NCBI GenBank assembly: GCA_910578365.1
Contig: CAJTRC010000002.1
Span: 6,696 to 70,695 of the forward strand
Direction: 5' to 3'
Length of the DNA stretch: 64,000 nt
Origin: an uncultured Muribaculaceae bacterium
Lineage (GTDB): Bacteria; Bacteroidota; Bacteroidia; Bacteroidales; Muribaculaceae
Shown here: piece by piece, positions 1-7,429 of the stretch
How positions within the stretch are numbered: position 1 is the stretch's first letter
How the letters are laid out: each line of letters begins with the position of its first letter
Translations under genes and position numbers: made by a program
Notes under the pieces: model-generated
Told to the model about the DNA's origin: nothing
The model's input: the letters and a program-made list of their open reading frames with translations, nothing else
Database searches by the model: none

Positions 1-1832
1 TGCGTATGGTCGTTGTGCAGTTCCACCGAGTTGCTTACATAGGGTTCACCCGGGGGCAGCTGGCGCTCGATTACCGGGTGTCGGGCTTCGACAAGCTTGA
101 GTATAAGCGAGTCGTCAACTACCGGACGATTATAGCGGTATGTACGGGCTACATCGGTGAAAGCGGTGAGCACGTCGATTGCCGACAGTATGGCGGCATC
201 AGTCTGCAGGCGCGGTATCGACTCGGAGAGCTTGTCAAGCAGGTCGTCGTAAAGGCGTCGCTCTATTATGTCGATGTGTTCCTGAGCACCGGTTATCTGC
301 TCTTCGTAGGTTTTGAGTTCCTCGGTTATATATCGCTCGGCGTTCACTAATGTCTGCTTGCGTATCCACTCCGGCGGCACCTTGTCCTTATGGGTGTTGG
401 TAACTTCGATATAGTAGCCGAACACGTTGTTGAACCCTATCTTCAGTGAGGAGATTCCGGTGGCTTTGCTCTCGCGGGCCTGAATCTGCATCAGATATTC
501 CTTGCCGTTGGTCGAGAGGGAGTGCAGGCGGTCGAGCTCGCTGTCTACGCCGTGATTGAACACCGGCCCTCGGCCGAGAGCGTTGGGGGCGTCCTGACGC
601 ACACGCGAGCGTATGAGCTCTATCACGTCGGAGCAGAGGTCGAGTCGCGAGGCCATGGCGCTCAAGCCCGGAAGTTCGCAGTGCATGCACAGGCGGCTTA
701 CAGGCTCAACGGCGTCGAGGGCTGTAGCTATACCTAAGATTTCGCGAGGGGTGATGCGGCGGGTAGCAAGCTTGGAGATAAGGCGTTCGAGGTCGCCCAT
801 GCCTGAGAGAGCATAAGCCACTTCATCGCGGTCGTCGGGATGGCGAAAGAAGTACTCCACCACATCGAGGCGCTCGTTGATAGCTTTGGGTTCTTTGAGC
901 GGGAAGGCCAGCCAGCGTTTGAGCAGACGGGCTCCGCCCGGACTTACCGTGCGGTCGATAACCGACAGCAGCGAGCGTCCGTCGCGCTCGAGCGAGTCGA
1001 GCAGTTCGAGATTGCGCACCGTAAACCGGTCAAGACGCACAAATCGCTCCTGTTCGATACGCGATATGGAGGTTATATGCCCTATGCGGGTATGCTTTGT
1101 AAGGTCAAGGTAATGCAGTATGGCTCCGGCGGCTATGATGGACTGTGTCATGCTGTCGATGCCGAATCCTTTGAGCGAGGCGGTGCCGAACTGCCGCAGC
1201 AGGCGCTCGGTGGCATTGTCGTAGGCGAACATCCAGTCGTCGAGCTCAAAGGTGGCCGGGTGGGTGCTGAACGACTGCCGGGCCTGCTCCATACATCCGT
1301 GCTCGACTATTAGTTCTTTCGGAGCCATAGACTCCAGAATCTTGTCGACATACCCGACGCTGCCCTGGGCTGCCAGAAACTCGCCGGTGCTGATGTCGAG
1401 AAAGGCCACGCCTACGGCGTCGCGGCTGAAGCAGACTGAGGCCAGAAAGTTATTCTCTTTGTTCGACAGCACGGTATCAGCCATAGCCACGCCGGGGGTT
1501 ACAAGCTCGGTTATGCCGCGCTTCACCAGCTTTTTGGTGAGTTTGGGGTCTTCGAGTTGCTCGCAGATGGCCACACGCTTGCCGGCACGCACCAAACGCG
1601 GCAAGTAGGTGTCAAGGGCATGATGCGGAAAGCCGGCGAGCTCTACCGACTGCGCCGCTCCGTTGGCGCGGCGTGTAAGGGTTATGCCCAGGATTTCCGA
1701 GGCAGAGATGGCATCGTCAGAGAAAGTTTCGTAAAAGTCGCCCACGCGGAAAAGCAATACTGCATCGGGATGCTTGGCTTTCATCTCGGTGTACTGCTTC
1801 ATCAGCGGAGTTTCCACGTATTTCTTTGCCAT
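1..1832 (-). CDS. mutS: DNA mismatch repair protein MutS (3' part outside window)
   Basis: MutS recognises base mismatches and small loops and starts methyl-independent mismatch repair. About 610 codons are visible from the ATG at 1832 to the window edge. The N-terminal mismatch-recognition domain carries the GDFYE motif (the Phe-x-Glu wedge, F33 to E35), followed by connector, lever and clamp regions with family phrases such as IEVTNTH. The reading frame leaves the window just before the Walker A ATPase segment, so the catalytic half is not seen. It is the last gene of a minus-strand run starting at rbfA; 8 bases separate its start from the small membrane protein upstream. No internal stop is seen. 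The family call is very secure. Confidence 0.96.
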   Translation of the reverse strand, partial: MAKKYVETPLMKQYTEMKAKHPDAVLLFRVGDFYETFSDDAISASEILGITLTRRANGAAQSVELAGFPHHALDTYLPRLVRAGKRVAICEQLEDPKLTKKLVKRGITELVTPGVAMADTVLSNKENNFLASVCFSRDAVGVAFLDISTGEFLAAQGSVGYVDKILESMAPKELIVEHGCMEQARQSFSTHPATFELDDWMFAYDNATERLLRQFGTASLKGFGIDSMTQSIIAAGAILHYLDLTKHTRIGHITSISRIEQERFVRLDRFTVRNLELLDSLERDGRSLLSVIDRTVSPGGARLLKRWLAFPLKEPKAINERLDVVEYFFRHPDDRDEVAYALSGMGDLERLISKLATRRITPREILGIATALDAVEPVSRLCMHCELPGLSAMASRLDLCSDVIELIRSRVRQDAPNALGRGPVFNHGVDSELDRLHSLSTNGKEYLMQIQARESKATGISSLKIGFNNVFGYYIEVTNTHKDKVPPEWIRKQTLVNAERYITEELKTYEEQITGAQEHIDIIERRLYDDLLDKLSESIPRLQTDAAILSAIDVLTAFTDVARTYRYNRPVVDDSLILKLVEARHPVIERQLPPGEPYVSNSVELHNDHT

Positions 1833-1840
1833 TTATAATT

Positions 1841-2215
1841 TTACTTTTTTGTATTCAGCAATTTGCGCTGCCGCATCGGAATCATTATTGAAGTAAATAT
1901 CTGTATGGCGGCTCCGGCCAGCGTAAAGGCCAACCAGTCGCGCATGGTGCCCGACGGATAGAACATAAAGAAGGTGCCGGCGCAAAAGAATATCGCGCTC
2001 CAGCCTTCCATGCGGTAGAGGCGGCGCAGACGCAGGTCGGTGGCGCCGTGAGTGATAAAAAGGCGGCACAGAAGCAGCAATACCGCTCCCGCGGCATATA
2101 CATATTGGAACCAGCCGCCGGGATTGAACGGGTGCAGTATCAGCGGCTCCATTGTGGCCAGTGCTACCAGCAGCAAGCCAACGGGCACAAGGCCCTGGAA
2201 AATCTTATTTTTCAA
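1841..2215 (-). CDS. Small four-helix membrane protein, unknown function
   Basis: The 124-residue product has about four hydrophobic helices (residues 7-25, 37-55, 73-90 and 95-113) with basic loops such as RLRRLYRMEG, and ends in a lysine-rich tail. I do not recognise a characterised family. An in-frame stop immediately precedes the TTG at 2215 and there is no ATG before residue 22, so TTG is the most likely start. It sits directly upstream of mutS and downstream of the DivIC-like gene, in what looks like a single minus-strand transcript. A housekeeping inner-membrane protein is likely, but no function can be assigned. Confidence 0.75.
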   Translation of the reverse strand: MKNKIFQGLVPVGLLLVALATMEPLILHPFNPGGWFQYVYAAGAVLLLLCRLFITHGATDLRLRRLYRMEGWSAIFFCAGTFFMFYPSGTMRDWLAFTLAGAAIQIFTSIMIPMRQRKLLNTKK

Positions 2216-2263
2216 TTAATGCAGTGTTGAGTTTATATGGTGGAAAAGGCGACGGCGGCAGAA

Positions 2264-2590
2264 CTACCGTCCGGCATCGGGCTCCATCACGTACACGTCC
2301 TCGCCGGGGCGGTTCATGTTGTGTTCCTCGCGTACTACCTGCTCGACCGCACGTGAGTCGCTGCGCAGTTTTTCATTGAGGCCGCGGTAGTAGGCCACCG
2401 AATCCTCCGAGGCATTGACCTCGCGCTGCAGCGAGTCGATAACACGCTGGTACTCGAATTTTTTCATGGCCGAATGTGAGCTGAAAAAGAGTAAGTACAC
2501 AAAATATGCAATCACCGCCAGAGCCGCTACCGACATGTAGCGACCCAGCCAGCCTCGTTTCTTGCCTTGAGCTTCGTTACCGTTTTCCAT
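2264..2590 (-). CDS. FtsB/DivIC-type septum formation initiator
   Basis: The 108-residue product has the FtsB/DivIC layout: a short basic cytoplasmic N-terminus, one transmembrane helix (about residues 18-36), then a coiled coil rich in Glu, Arg and Leu (about 42-90) ending in a conserved-looking REEHNM stretch. Family members join FtsL and FtsQ in the divisome at midcell. The ATG at 2590 is unambiguous. The gene lies outside the dcw cluster of this window, as is usual for this family in Bacteroidetes. About 40 bases separate it from the radical SAM gene upstream. The assignment rests on architecture more than on sequence identity. Confidence 0.8.
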   Translation of the reverse strand: MENGNEAQGKKRGWLGRYMSVAALAVIAYFVYLLFFSSHSAMKKFEYQRVIDSLQREVNASEDSVAYYRGLNEKLRSDSRAVEQVVREEHNMNRPGEDVYVMEPDAGR

Positions 2591-2630
2591 CGTTCTGTTT
2601 TATTACGCAAATTTAATCATTTTCCGCGAA

Positions 2631-3407
2631 TCACGCAACAGACACCTCTATACCGGTGGCTTCTGTGATGCGGGCGGCGATGGCCCGGAGCTCGGCCTTT
2701 TCGACCTTCTGCAGGCTTTGCTCGGGTGTGCGGCGGTCGATAGAGTATATCATTATGCTGCGCGGATTTATATGGCGGTATGCCTCGATGAGGGCGGCAA
2801 TTTCTTCGTCGGTACTGTTATCGACGGCCTCACCGTCATGGCTGCCGCGGGTAATCATGGTCTGGATGATCCCGCTGCCACTGAACTGCGCCAGCTGCTC
2901 TATTACCTTGGGCAGACGATAGGATAGACTCGGGCGGTCGAGCAACTGTACGGTGCGTTCGATGGCGCTGTCGAGCTTCAGTATGTTGTTGTCGACCTTG
3001 CGCAGTGCCTCTACAACCTGTGGTCTGCCCAGCATGGTCGAGTTGGTGAGAACGCTAATCTTTACCTGCGGAAAGTATTTGTCGCGCAAAGCAATGGTGT
3101 CATCGATTATGCCTGCGAAATCGGGGTGTATGGTAGGCTCGCCGTTGCCCGAGAATGTAATTACATCAAGCCCCTGGCCTGCCGCACGCATGGCGGCCAG
3201 CTTTTCGTCGAGCATACGCGCCACCTCGGTCCGCGCAGGCAGACCGCTTGTGCCGGGCCCCTGGGCATTGTAGCCGGCCTCGCAATAAAGGCAGTCGAAC
3301 GAACATATTTTGCCGTCGGAGGGCGATAGATTCACACCTAACGACGATCCCAGCCGGCGCGAGTGTATCGGGCCGAATATGGTGCTGTTGAATAATACAG
3401 TCTGCAT
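2631..3407 (-). CDS. Radical SAM protein
   Basis: The 258-residue enzyme has the radical SAM CxxxCxxC cluster motif (CSFDCLYC, about residues 30-37) that binds a 4Fe-4S cluster and SAM, followed by the glycine-rich SAM-contacting FSGNGEPT. The N-terminal GPIHSRRLGSSLGVNL is typical of a conserved Bacteroidetes radical SAM group whose substrate is not known to me. An upstream in-frame extension to 3506 would overlap the permease gene; the ATG at 3407 gives the expected family N-terminus and is preferred. It follows the permease gene by 11 bases. There is no partner peptide gene nearby, so a RiPP-maturation role is not supported. Confidence 0.9.
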   Translation of the reverse strand: MQTVLFNSTIFGPIHSRRLGSSLGVNLSPSDGKICSFDCLYCEAGYNAQGPGTSGLPARTEVARMLDEKLAAMRAAGQGLDVITFSGNGEPTIHPDFAGIIDDTIALRDKYFPQVKISVLTNSTMLGRPQVVEALRKVDNNILKLDSAIERTVQLLDRPSLSYRLPKVIEQLAQFSGSGIIQTMITRGSHDGEAVDNSTDEEIAALIEAYRHINPRSIMIYSIDRRTPEQSLQKVEKAELRAIAARITEATGIEVSVA

Positions 3408-3418
3408 ATTTTCTGTGC

Positions 3419-4627
3419 TTATTTCTTTTGAAAAAATCGGGTTGTCAGTCCGGCCAGCAGCGATACCACAGCTATCACGCCCAGCACCAACAGCAGGTCG
3501 GGCCATGCCAGCCGTACAGGATAATAGTCAATTGTAAGGGCCGAGGCGTCGGCGTTGAGTCGGATTATGTGGCCATGCTGCTGCCAAAGCGAAAGGAGCG
3601 CGCCCAGAACAATGCCCGCAAGGCCTCCGAGCATACTTATAAGCCAGCCCTGCCACACGAATACGGAGCGAATCAGAGAGCGCGGAGCGCCTGTAAAGCG
3701 CAGCACCTCCATGTCGGAGCGCTTCTCCACTACCAGCAGCGACAAGGTGCTGACCACGTTGAACGATGCTATCACAAGTATGAATATCAGCATCAGAAAG
3801 GTCATCCATTTCTCTATGGCTATCATGCGGAACGCCTCGCTCTGCTGCTGCAGCCTGTCGGATACCTCAAGCCCCGGATTGGCACGGCCTATGTCGGCGG
3901 CTATAGCTGCTACATCGGCCGACGGCTCCAACGCCACCTCCACGGCCGTGGCCTCGTGGCTGTAATCAAGCAGGCGGCGCGAAACCTCCAAAGGTACAAT
4001 CATCAGGTCGGCATCAAATTCCTGCACATCGCTGCGCAATACCGACCACACCAGCAAAGTATCCCCACGGAACGATGCAGCAGGATTGGCCGGATTGATT
4101 CGCCCGTTGCGCCGCGGCACATACAGCTGTACGGCTCGGTCGGTCGAAGGCGACACGGCCCCGTGATAGGCCACGCCTATGGATACATTGGCCGACGGAA
4201 GCCCAACCGCACTGTCCGGCTGGTACACGCCGTCAACTACCAGCGAGTCGAGCGGCACCACGGCGGAATATCCGGCAGGCACCCCTTTGAAACGCACCGG
4301 AACCTGAGCGGTATTGCTTATCAGCAAGCCTCGCTCCTGCACCACCGGCGCCGCCGCCCGCACCCCAGGCATGGCAGCCACAGCCTCGGCCAGTGAGTCA
4401 CCCCGGGCTATAGTCTTGCCTTGCACAGGCGTAATTAGCAGGTCGGGGTCAACCACCGAAGCCTGGCGCTCGCCAAGGTCGGCAAAGCCGTTAAACACCG
4501 ACAGCACCACCACTATGGCCGCAGTGGCCACAGCGACACCCGCCAGCGATATCATAGATATGACATTGACAGCGGTATGACGCTTCTTGGCAAAGAGGTA
4601 GCGCAGTGCTATTCTGACGCTCAGCAT
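3419..4627 (-). CDS. LolC/LolE-type ABC transporter permease (FtsX domain)
   Basis: This inner-membrane permease of about 402 residues has one N-terminal helix (about 18-45), a large periplasmic domain of MacB type (about 50-255), and three C-terminal helices forming an FtsX domain with the family signature VVEKRSDMEVLRFTGA. LolC/E proteins extract lipoproteins from the inner membrane for LolA, powered by a LolD ATPase. No LolD is encoded here, so the ATPase must be elsewhere. The ATG at 4627 is preferred; a GTG three codons upstream (4636) directly abuts the rbfA stop and is possible. Its position after rbfA is seen in other Bacteroidales. Confidence 0.88.
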   Translation of the reverse strand: MLSVRIALRYLFAKKRHTAVNVISMISLAGVAVATAAIVVVLSVFNGFADLGERQASVVDPDLLITPVQGKTIARGDSLAEAVAAMPGVRAAAPVVQERGLLISNTAQVPVRFKGVPAGYSAVVPLDSLVVDGVYQPDSAVGLPSANVSIGVAYHGAVSPSTDRAVQLYVPRRNGRINPANPAASFRGDTLLVWSVLRSDVQEFDADLMIVPLEVSRRLLDYSHEATAVEVALEPSADVAAIAADIGRANPGLEVSDRLQQQSEAFRMIAIEKWMTFLMLIFILVIASFNVVSTLSLLVVEKRSDMEVLRFTGAPRSLIRSVFVWQGWLISMLGGLAGIVLGALLSLWQQHGHIIRLNADASALTIDYYPVRLAWPDLLLVLGVIAVVSLLAGLTTRFFQKK

Positions 4628-4636
4628 CGACAGCAC

Positions 4637-4972
4637 TTATTTCTCCAGCAGATGGTCGATGTTCTCGATATAGTCGAGCGAATCGTCGAGATAGAACTGC
4701 AGTTCGGGAGTCTTGCGCAGCTGAAAGCGCACTTTCTGCGCCAGTTCGTAGCGTATTGTCTTGGCGCTGAGATTAATATTGTTCATGATTTCCTGTGCGT
4801 TCGTCGACGGGAATACCGACAGGTACGCACGTGCAATCGACAGGTCGGGTGTCACCCTTACGGCACTCACCGATATAATTACGCCATGAGTCTTGGCGGT
4901 CTGCTGACGGAATATCTCGCTCAGCTCCTTCTGCAGCAGCCGGGCTATTTTAGCTTGTCTTGTTGTTTCCAT
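4637..4972 (-). CDS. rbfA: Ribosome-binding factor A
   Basis: RbfA is a KH-fold protein that binds 30S precursors and helps mature the 5' end of 16S rRNA, notably in the cold. The 111-residue product has the usual length and the family pattern: an N-terminal helix (TTRQAKIARLLQKELSEIF), a central VSAVRVTPDLSIARAYLSVF strand region, and a C-terminal helix followed by LQFYLDDSLDYIENIDHLL. The reading frame is open back to 5011, but the ATG at 4972 matches the family start. It is the first gene of the minus-strand operon, with a promoter-like box at 5009-5016. Confidence 0.95.
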   Translation of the reverse strand: METTRQAKIARLLQKELSEIFRQQTAKTHGVIISVSAVRVTPDLSIARAYLSVFPSTNAQEIMNNINLSAKTIRYELAQKVRFQLRKTPELQFYLDDSLDYIENIDHLLEK

Positions 4973-5008
4973 AATTTCTTTTCTATAAACTAACGCTTGA
5001 AGCGACTT

Positions 5009-5041
5009 CAAAGTTAACTATTTTTTTGCGAATATCTGCAA
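5009..5041 (-). promoter_or_regulatory. Promoter of the rbfA operon
   Basis: On the minus strand a perfect Bacteroides -7 box TAACTTTG lies at 5009-5016, with TTG as a -33 candidate at 5039-5041, a 22-base gap. The rbfA ATG lies 36 bases beyond the -7 box. Confidence 0.65.
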
Positions 5042-5057
5042 TCGTGTAGCCTAAACA

Positions 5058-5088
5058 TTGTAGCGATAAATTTTTTTTCATACATTTG
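5058..5088 (+). promoter_or_regulatory. Promoter of luxS
   Basis: TTG at 5058-5060 and a perfect -7 box TACATTTG at 5081-5088 are separated by 20 bases, the optimal Bacteroides spacing. The luxS ATG is 25 bases downstream. It is back-to-back with the rbfA promoter in the same 140-base gap. Confidence 0.75.
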
Positions 5089-5112
5089 CAACTGCAATAA
5101 GCGAAACAGATA

Positions 5113-5595
5113 ATGAAAAAGATACCCAGCTTTACCATCGACCACCGGCGCCTGCTGCGCGGTGTATATGTGTCGCGCCGCGACCTCACCCCTTCGGGCG
5201 ACATACTCACCACTTTCGACGTCCGCATGACCGAACCCAACCGCCAGCCTGCCCTCCACCCCAAGGCTCTCCACGCCATGGAGCATCTTGCCGCCACCTT
5301 TCTGCGCAACGACCCCGAGTGGATGTCGCGTGTGGCGTACTGGGGCCCCATGGGCTGCTGCACCGGCAACTACCTGATAATGCAGGGCGAACTCGCTCCG
5401 GCCGACATACTGCCGCTGCTGCGCCGCACATTCGCTTTCATAGCCGGATTCGACGGCGAAATACCCGGCGCCACTGCTCGCGACTGCGGCAACTATACCT
5501 ACATGGACCTGGAGGGTGCGCGCAAGGCTGCGGAAGTATACCTGAAGGAAATACTTGAAAATCCATCGCCGGCAAACCTGTGTTATCCGGAGTAG
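5113..5595 (+). CDS. luxS: S-ribosylhomocysteine lyase LuxS
   Basis: LuxS splits S-ribosylhomocysteine into homocysteine and DPD, the precursor of autoinducer 2, in the activated methyl cycle. The 160-residue product is full length. The metal ligands H54 and H58 lie in HAMEH, with E57 as the catalytic glutamate, and the third ligand and catalytic Cys is C125 in DCGNY. The MGC-TG-Y substrate-loop motif is present as MGCCTGNYL, with a Cys where Arg or Gln is more usual. It has its own well-formed promoter (5058-5088). No autoinducer uptake genes are nearby, so a metabolic role is the safe reading. The next gene starts 32 bases after its stop. Confidence 0.95.
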   Translation: MKKIPSFTIDHRRLLRGVYVSRRDLTPSGDILTTFDVRMTEPNRQPALHPKALHAMEHLAATFLRNDPEWMSRVAYWGPMGCCTGNYLIMQGELAPADILPLLRRTFAFIAGFDGEIPGATARDCGNYTYMDLEGARKAAEVYLKEILENPSPANLCYPE

Positions 5596-5627
5596 GGCAT
5601 TGGGTATTATTAACTAAAAAATCAAAT

Positions 5628-6008
5628 ATGAGAGTTTCACCCGATTTCATTACCGAACTTGCGCCGGACGAGATTTTTGTATTCGGCAGCAACCTTGCAG
5701 GGCGCCACGGAGGCGGGGCAGCGCGCATAGCCTTAAATAAATTCGGAGCCGAATGGGGTGTCGGCACAGGCCTTACAGGTCGCAGCTATGCCATTCCCAC
5801 CATGCACGGCGGTGTGGCGGAGATAAAACCATATATTGATGAATTTGTGGAGTATGCCAAGCTACATACCGAATTGCGTTTTATGGTCACGCGCATCGGT
5901 TGTGGCATAGCCGGCTTCACCGATGAGGAAATAGCCCCGCTGTTCCGCGCGGCCCTGCCACTGCCCAACGTCTACCTACCCGCCCGCTGGCTGGAACTAC
6001 TGGGATAA
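5628..6008 (+). CDS. Macro-domain-like protein (A1S_2505 / phage-associated type)
   Basis: The 126-residue protein begins with a core reading EIFVFGSNLAGRHGGGAA and continues with TGRSYAIPTMHGGV and a C-terminal FMVTRIGCGIAGF. I recognise these as the small A1S_2505-type family with a macro-domain-like fold, found in phages and widely in Bacteroidetes chromosomes, sometimes as a domain of larger proteins. Macro folds bind ADP-ribose or related nucleotides; the activity of this branch is not known to me. The frame is open upstream into luxS, but the ATG at 5628 directly precedes the conserved domain. It is probably co-transcribed with luxS and ends 60 bases before a tRNA on the other strand. 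Confidence 0.75.
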   Translation: MRVSPDFITELAPDEIFVFGSNLAGRHGGGAARIALNKFGAEWGVGTGLTGRSYAIPTMHGGVAEIKPYIDEFVEYAKLHTELRFMVTRIGCGIAGFTDEEIAPLFRAALPLPNVYLPARWLELLG

Positions 6009-6027
6009 ATAATTTAAACAATACGGC

Positions 6028-6064
6028 AAAAAAAAGACGAACCTTGAATTGCTTCAAGATTCGT
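6028..6064 (-). terminator. Intrinsic terminator of the tRNA-Ala gene
   Basis: A hairpin pairs ACGAA with TTCGT and CTTGAA with TTCAAG (6037-6064), and on the minus strand is followed by eight T residues (6028-6035). It begins four bases after the tRNA 3' end. It could also stop plus-strand transcription arriving from the macro-like gene. Confidence 0.8.
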
Positions 6065-6067
6065 TCT

Positions 6068-6144
6068 TGGTGGAGTATAGCGGACTCGAACCGCTCACCT
6101 CGACACTGCCAGTGTCGCGCTCTAGCCAGATGAGCTAATACCCC
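6068..6144 (-). tRNA. tRNA-Ala (anticodon GGC)
   Basis: The 77-base gene folds into a standard cloverleaf. The acceptor GGGGTAT pairs with ATACTCC and includes the G3:U70 wobble pair that is the main alanine identity element. The anticodon stem CGACA/TGTCG encloses loop CTGGCAG with anticodon GGC, which reads GCC. The T-loop segment GGTTCGAGTCC is present, and the terminal CCA is genomically encoded. It stands alone between plus-strand genes and is followed by its own terminator. No integrase or attachment duplication is seen beside it. Confidence 0.95.
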
Positions 6145-6228
6145 TCGTTTGCGGTGCAAAGTTAGCGACTTTATTCGAGTCCGCCAAATTTTTCATAAAT
6201 GAATTAGTGTTTTTTAACTGTTGCAGAC

Positions 6229-6258
6229 TTGTCGACTGCTCGGTTTTGCGTAATTTTG
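6229..6258 (+). promoter_or_regulatory. Promoter of the NamZ-symporter-WYL operon
   Basis: TTG at 6229-6231 and a perfect -7 box TAATTTTG at 6251-6258 are 19 bases apart. The -7 box ends only seven bases before the ATG at 6266, so the transcript is probably leaderless or nearly so. Confidence 0.7.
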
Positions 6259-6265
6259 TAATACC

Positions 6266-7429
6266 ATGAAACGATTGATTATATATTTCCTCCTTCTTTT
6301 GCCTTGCCTGAGTACAATGGCGGAAGTAACGGTGGGCGCCGCCCGCACCGACGAGTATATGCCTATGTTGCAGGGAAAACGGGTGGCTCTGTTTTCAAAC
6401 CATACGGGCATGGTAGGCCCGAAACATACCCTCGACCTGATGCTCGAGGGCGGCGTGGACGTGCGCAAACTGTTCTCGCCGGAACACGGATTCCGCGGAA
6501 CGGCCGATGCCGGCGAACATGTATCGACGTCGACCGACCCGGTAAGCGGCCTGCCCATAGTGAGTCTGTACGACGGCAAACGCAAAGATGTCGACCCGGC
6601 GGCCGTAAGAGATATCGACGTGATTGTGGTCGATATTCAGGATGTGGGCCTGCGCTATTATACCTACTACTGCACTATGATTGACCTGATGAACGCCGCC
6701 GCACGCCAGGGCAAGCAGGTGATGGTGCTCGACCGCCCGAATCCCAACGGCATGTATGTCGACGGCCCTATCCTCGACATGAAGTATAAAAGCGGTGTAG
6801 GCAAGCTGCCCATTCCGGTGGTTCACGGCCTGACCTTGGGCGAGCTGGCCGGCATGGCCTTGGGCGAGGGCTGGCTGGAGAACGGCGCCAAAGTCGACCT
6901 CACTGTCATACCATGCCTTGGCTACGGCCATCAGACACGCTACGAGCTGCCTATAGCGCCATCGCCAAACCTGCGCGACATGAAGTCAATTTACCTATAC
7001 CCTTCGACCTGCTACTTCGAGGCTACACCGGTGAGCCTGGGCCGCGGCACCGACATGGCTTTTACCGTATACGGTCATCCGCTGATGCGCAACCGCAGTT
7101 TTGAGTTCACACCGCGCAGCATTCCGGGCGCCAAGAATCCGCCTGAGCTCGACAAGCTGTGCCACGGAGTGGATTTGCGAAACCTCAGTGACGACGAAAT
7201 CATAGCCAAAGGTATAAATCTGGAGTATCTAATCGACGCCTACAACGACCTGAACGGTCAGCTCGACAAGGACTTCTTCCGCAACTTTTTTGAGTTGCTT
7301 ATAGGCCGTGGCGACATCCGCGGCATGATTGAAAACGGCAAGAGCGCCGACGAAATCAAGGCTACCTGGGCCTCCGATGTCGAGGCCTTCAAAAAGCAAC
7401 GCAAACCATATCTGCTTTATAACGAATGA
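6266..7429 (+). CDS. namZ: NamZ-type exo-beta-N-acetylmuramidase (DUF1343, GH171)
   Basis: DUF1343 proteins of the NamZ type release terminal N-acetylmuramic acid from peptidoglycan fragments. The 387-residue product starts with a signal peptide (MKRLIIYFLLLLPCLSTMA), so it acts in the periplasm or outside the cell. Family landmarks include LFSNHTGMV, FSPEHGFRG with the conserved Glu-His, VDIQDVGLRYYTYYCTM and LDRPNPN. Length is close to the family norm. It overlaps the following sodium symporter by four bases (ATGA), which suggests the two handle one sugar, plausibly recovered MurNAc. The family call is strong; the exact substrate is inferred. Confidence 0.88.
   Translation: MKRLIIYFLLLLPCLSTMAEVTVGAARTDEYMPMLQGKRVALFSNHTGMVGPKHTLDLMLEGGVDVRKLFSPEHGFRGTADAGEHVSTSTDPVSGLPIVSLYDGKRKDVDPAAVRDIDVIVVDIQDVGLRYYTYYCTMIDLMNAAARQGKQVMVLDRPNPNGMYVDGPILDMKYKSGVGKLPIPVVHGLTLGELAGMALGEGWLENGAKVDLTVIPCLGYGHQTRYELPIAPSPNLRDMKSIYLYPSTCYFEATPVSLGRGTDMAFTVYGHPLMRNRSFEFTPRSIPGAKNPPELDKLCHGVDLRNLSDDEIIAKGINLEYLIDAYNDLNGQLDKDFFRNFFELLIGRGDIRGMIENGKSADEIKATWASDVEAFKKQRKPYLLYNE

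Noticed and set aside
2631..3407. Radical SAM gene as a maturase for the small peptide at 50.8 kb
   Set aside because: The two lie about 47 kb apart, the radical SAM gene belongs to a housekeeping minus-strand run, and it lacks a visible peptide-recognition or SPASM-type extension.
3428..4396. Long open frame antisense to the LolC/E-type permease
   Set aside because: Composition is His/Arg/Gln-rich and lacks domain patterns; the permease on the minus strand is convincing.
6068..6144. tRNA-Ala as an integration site of a mobile island
   Set aside because: No integrase, no duplicated tRNA 3' end and no change of composition on either side.
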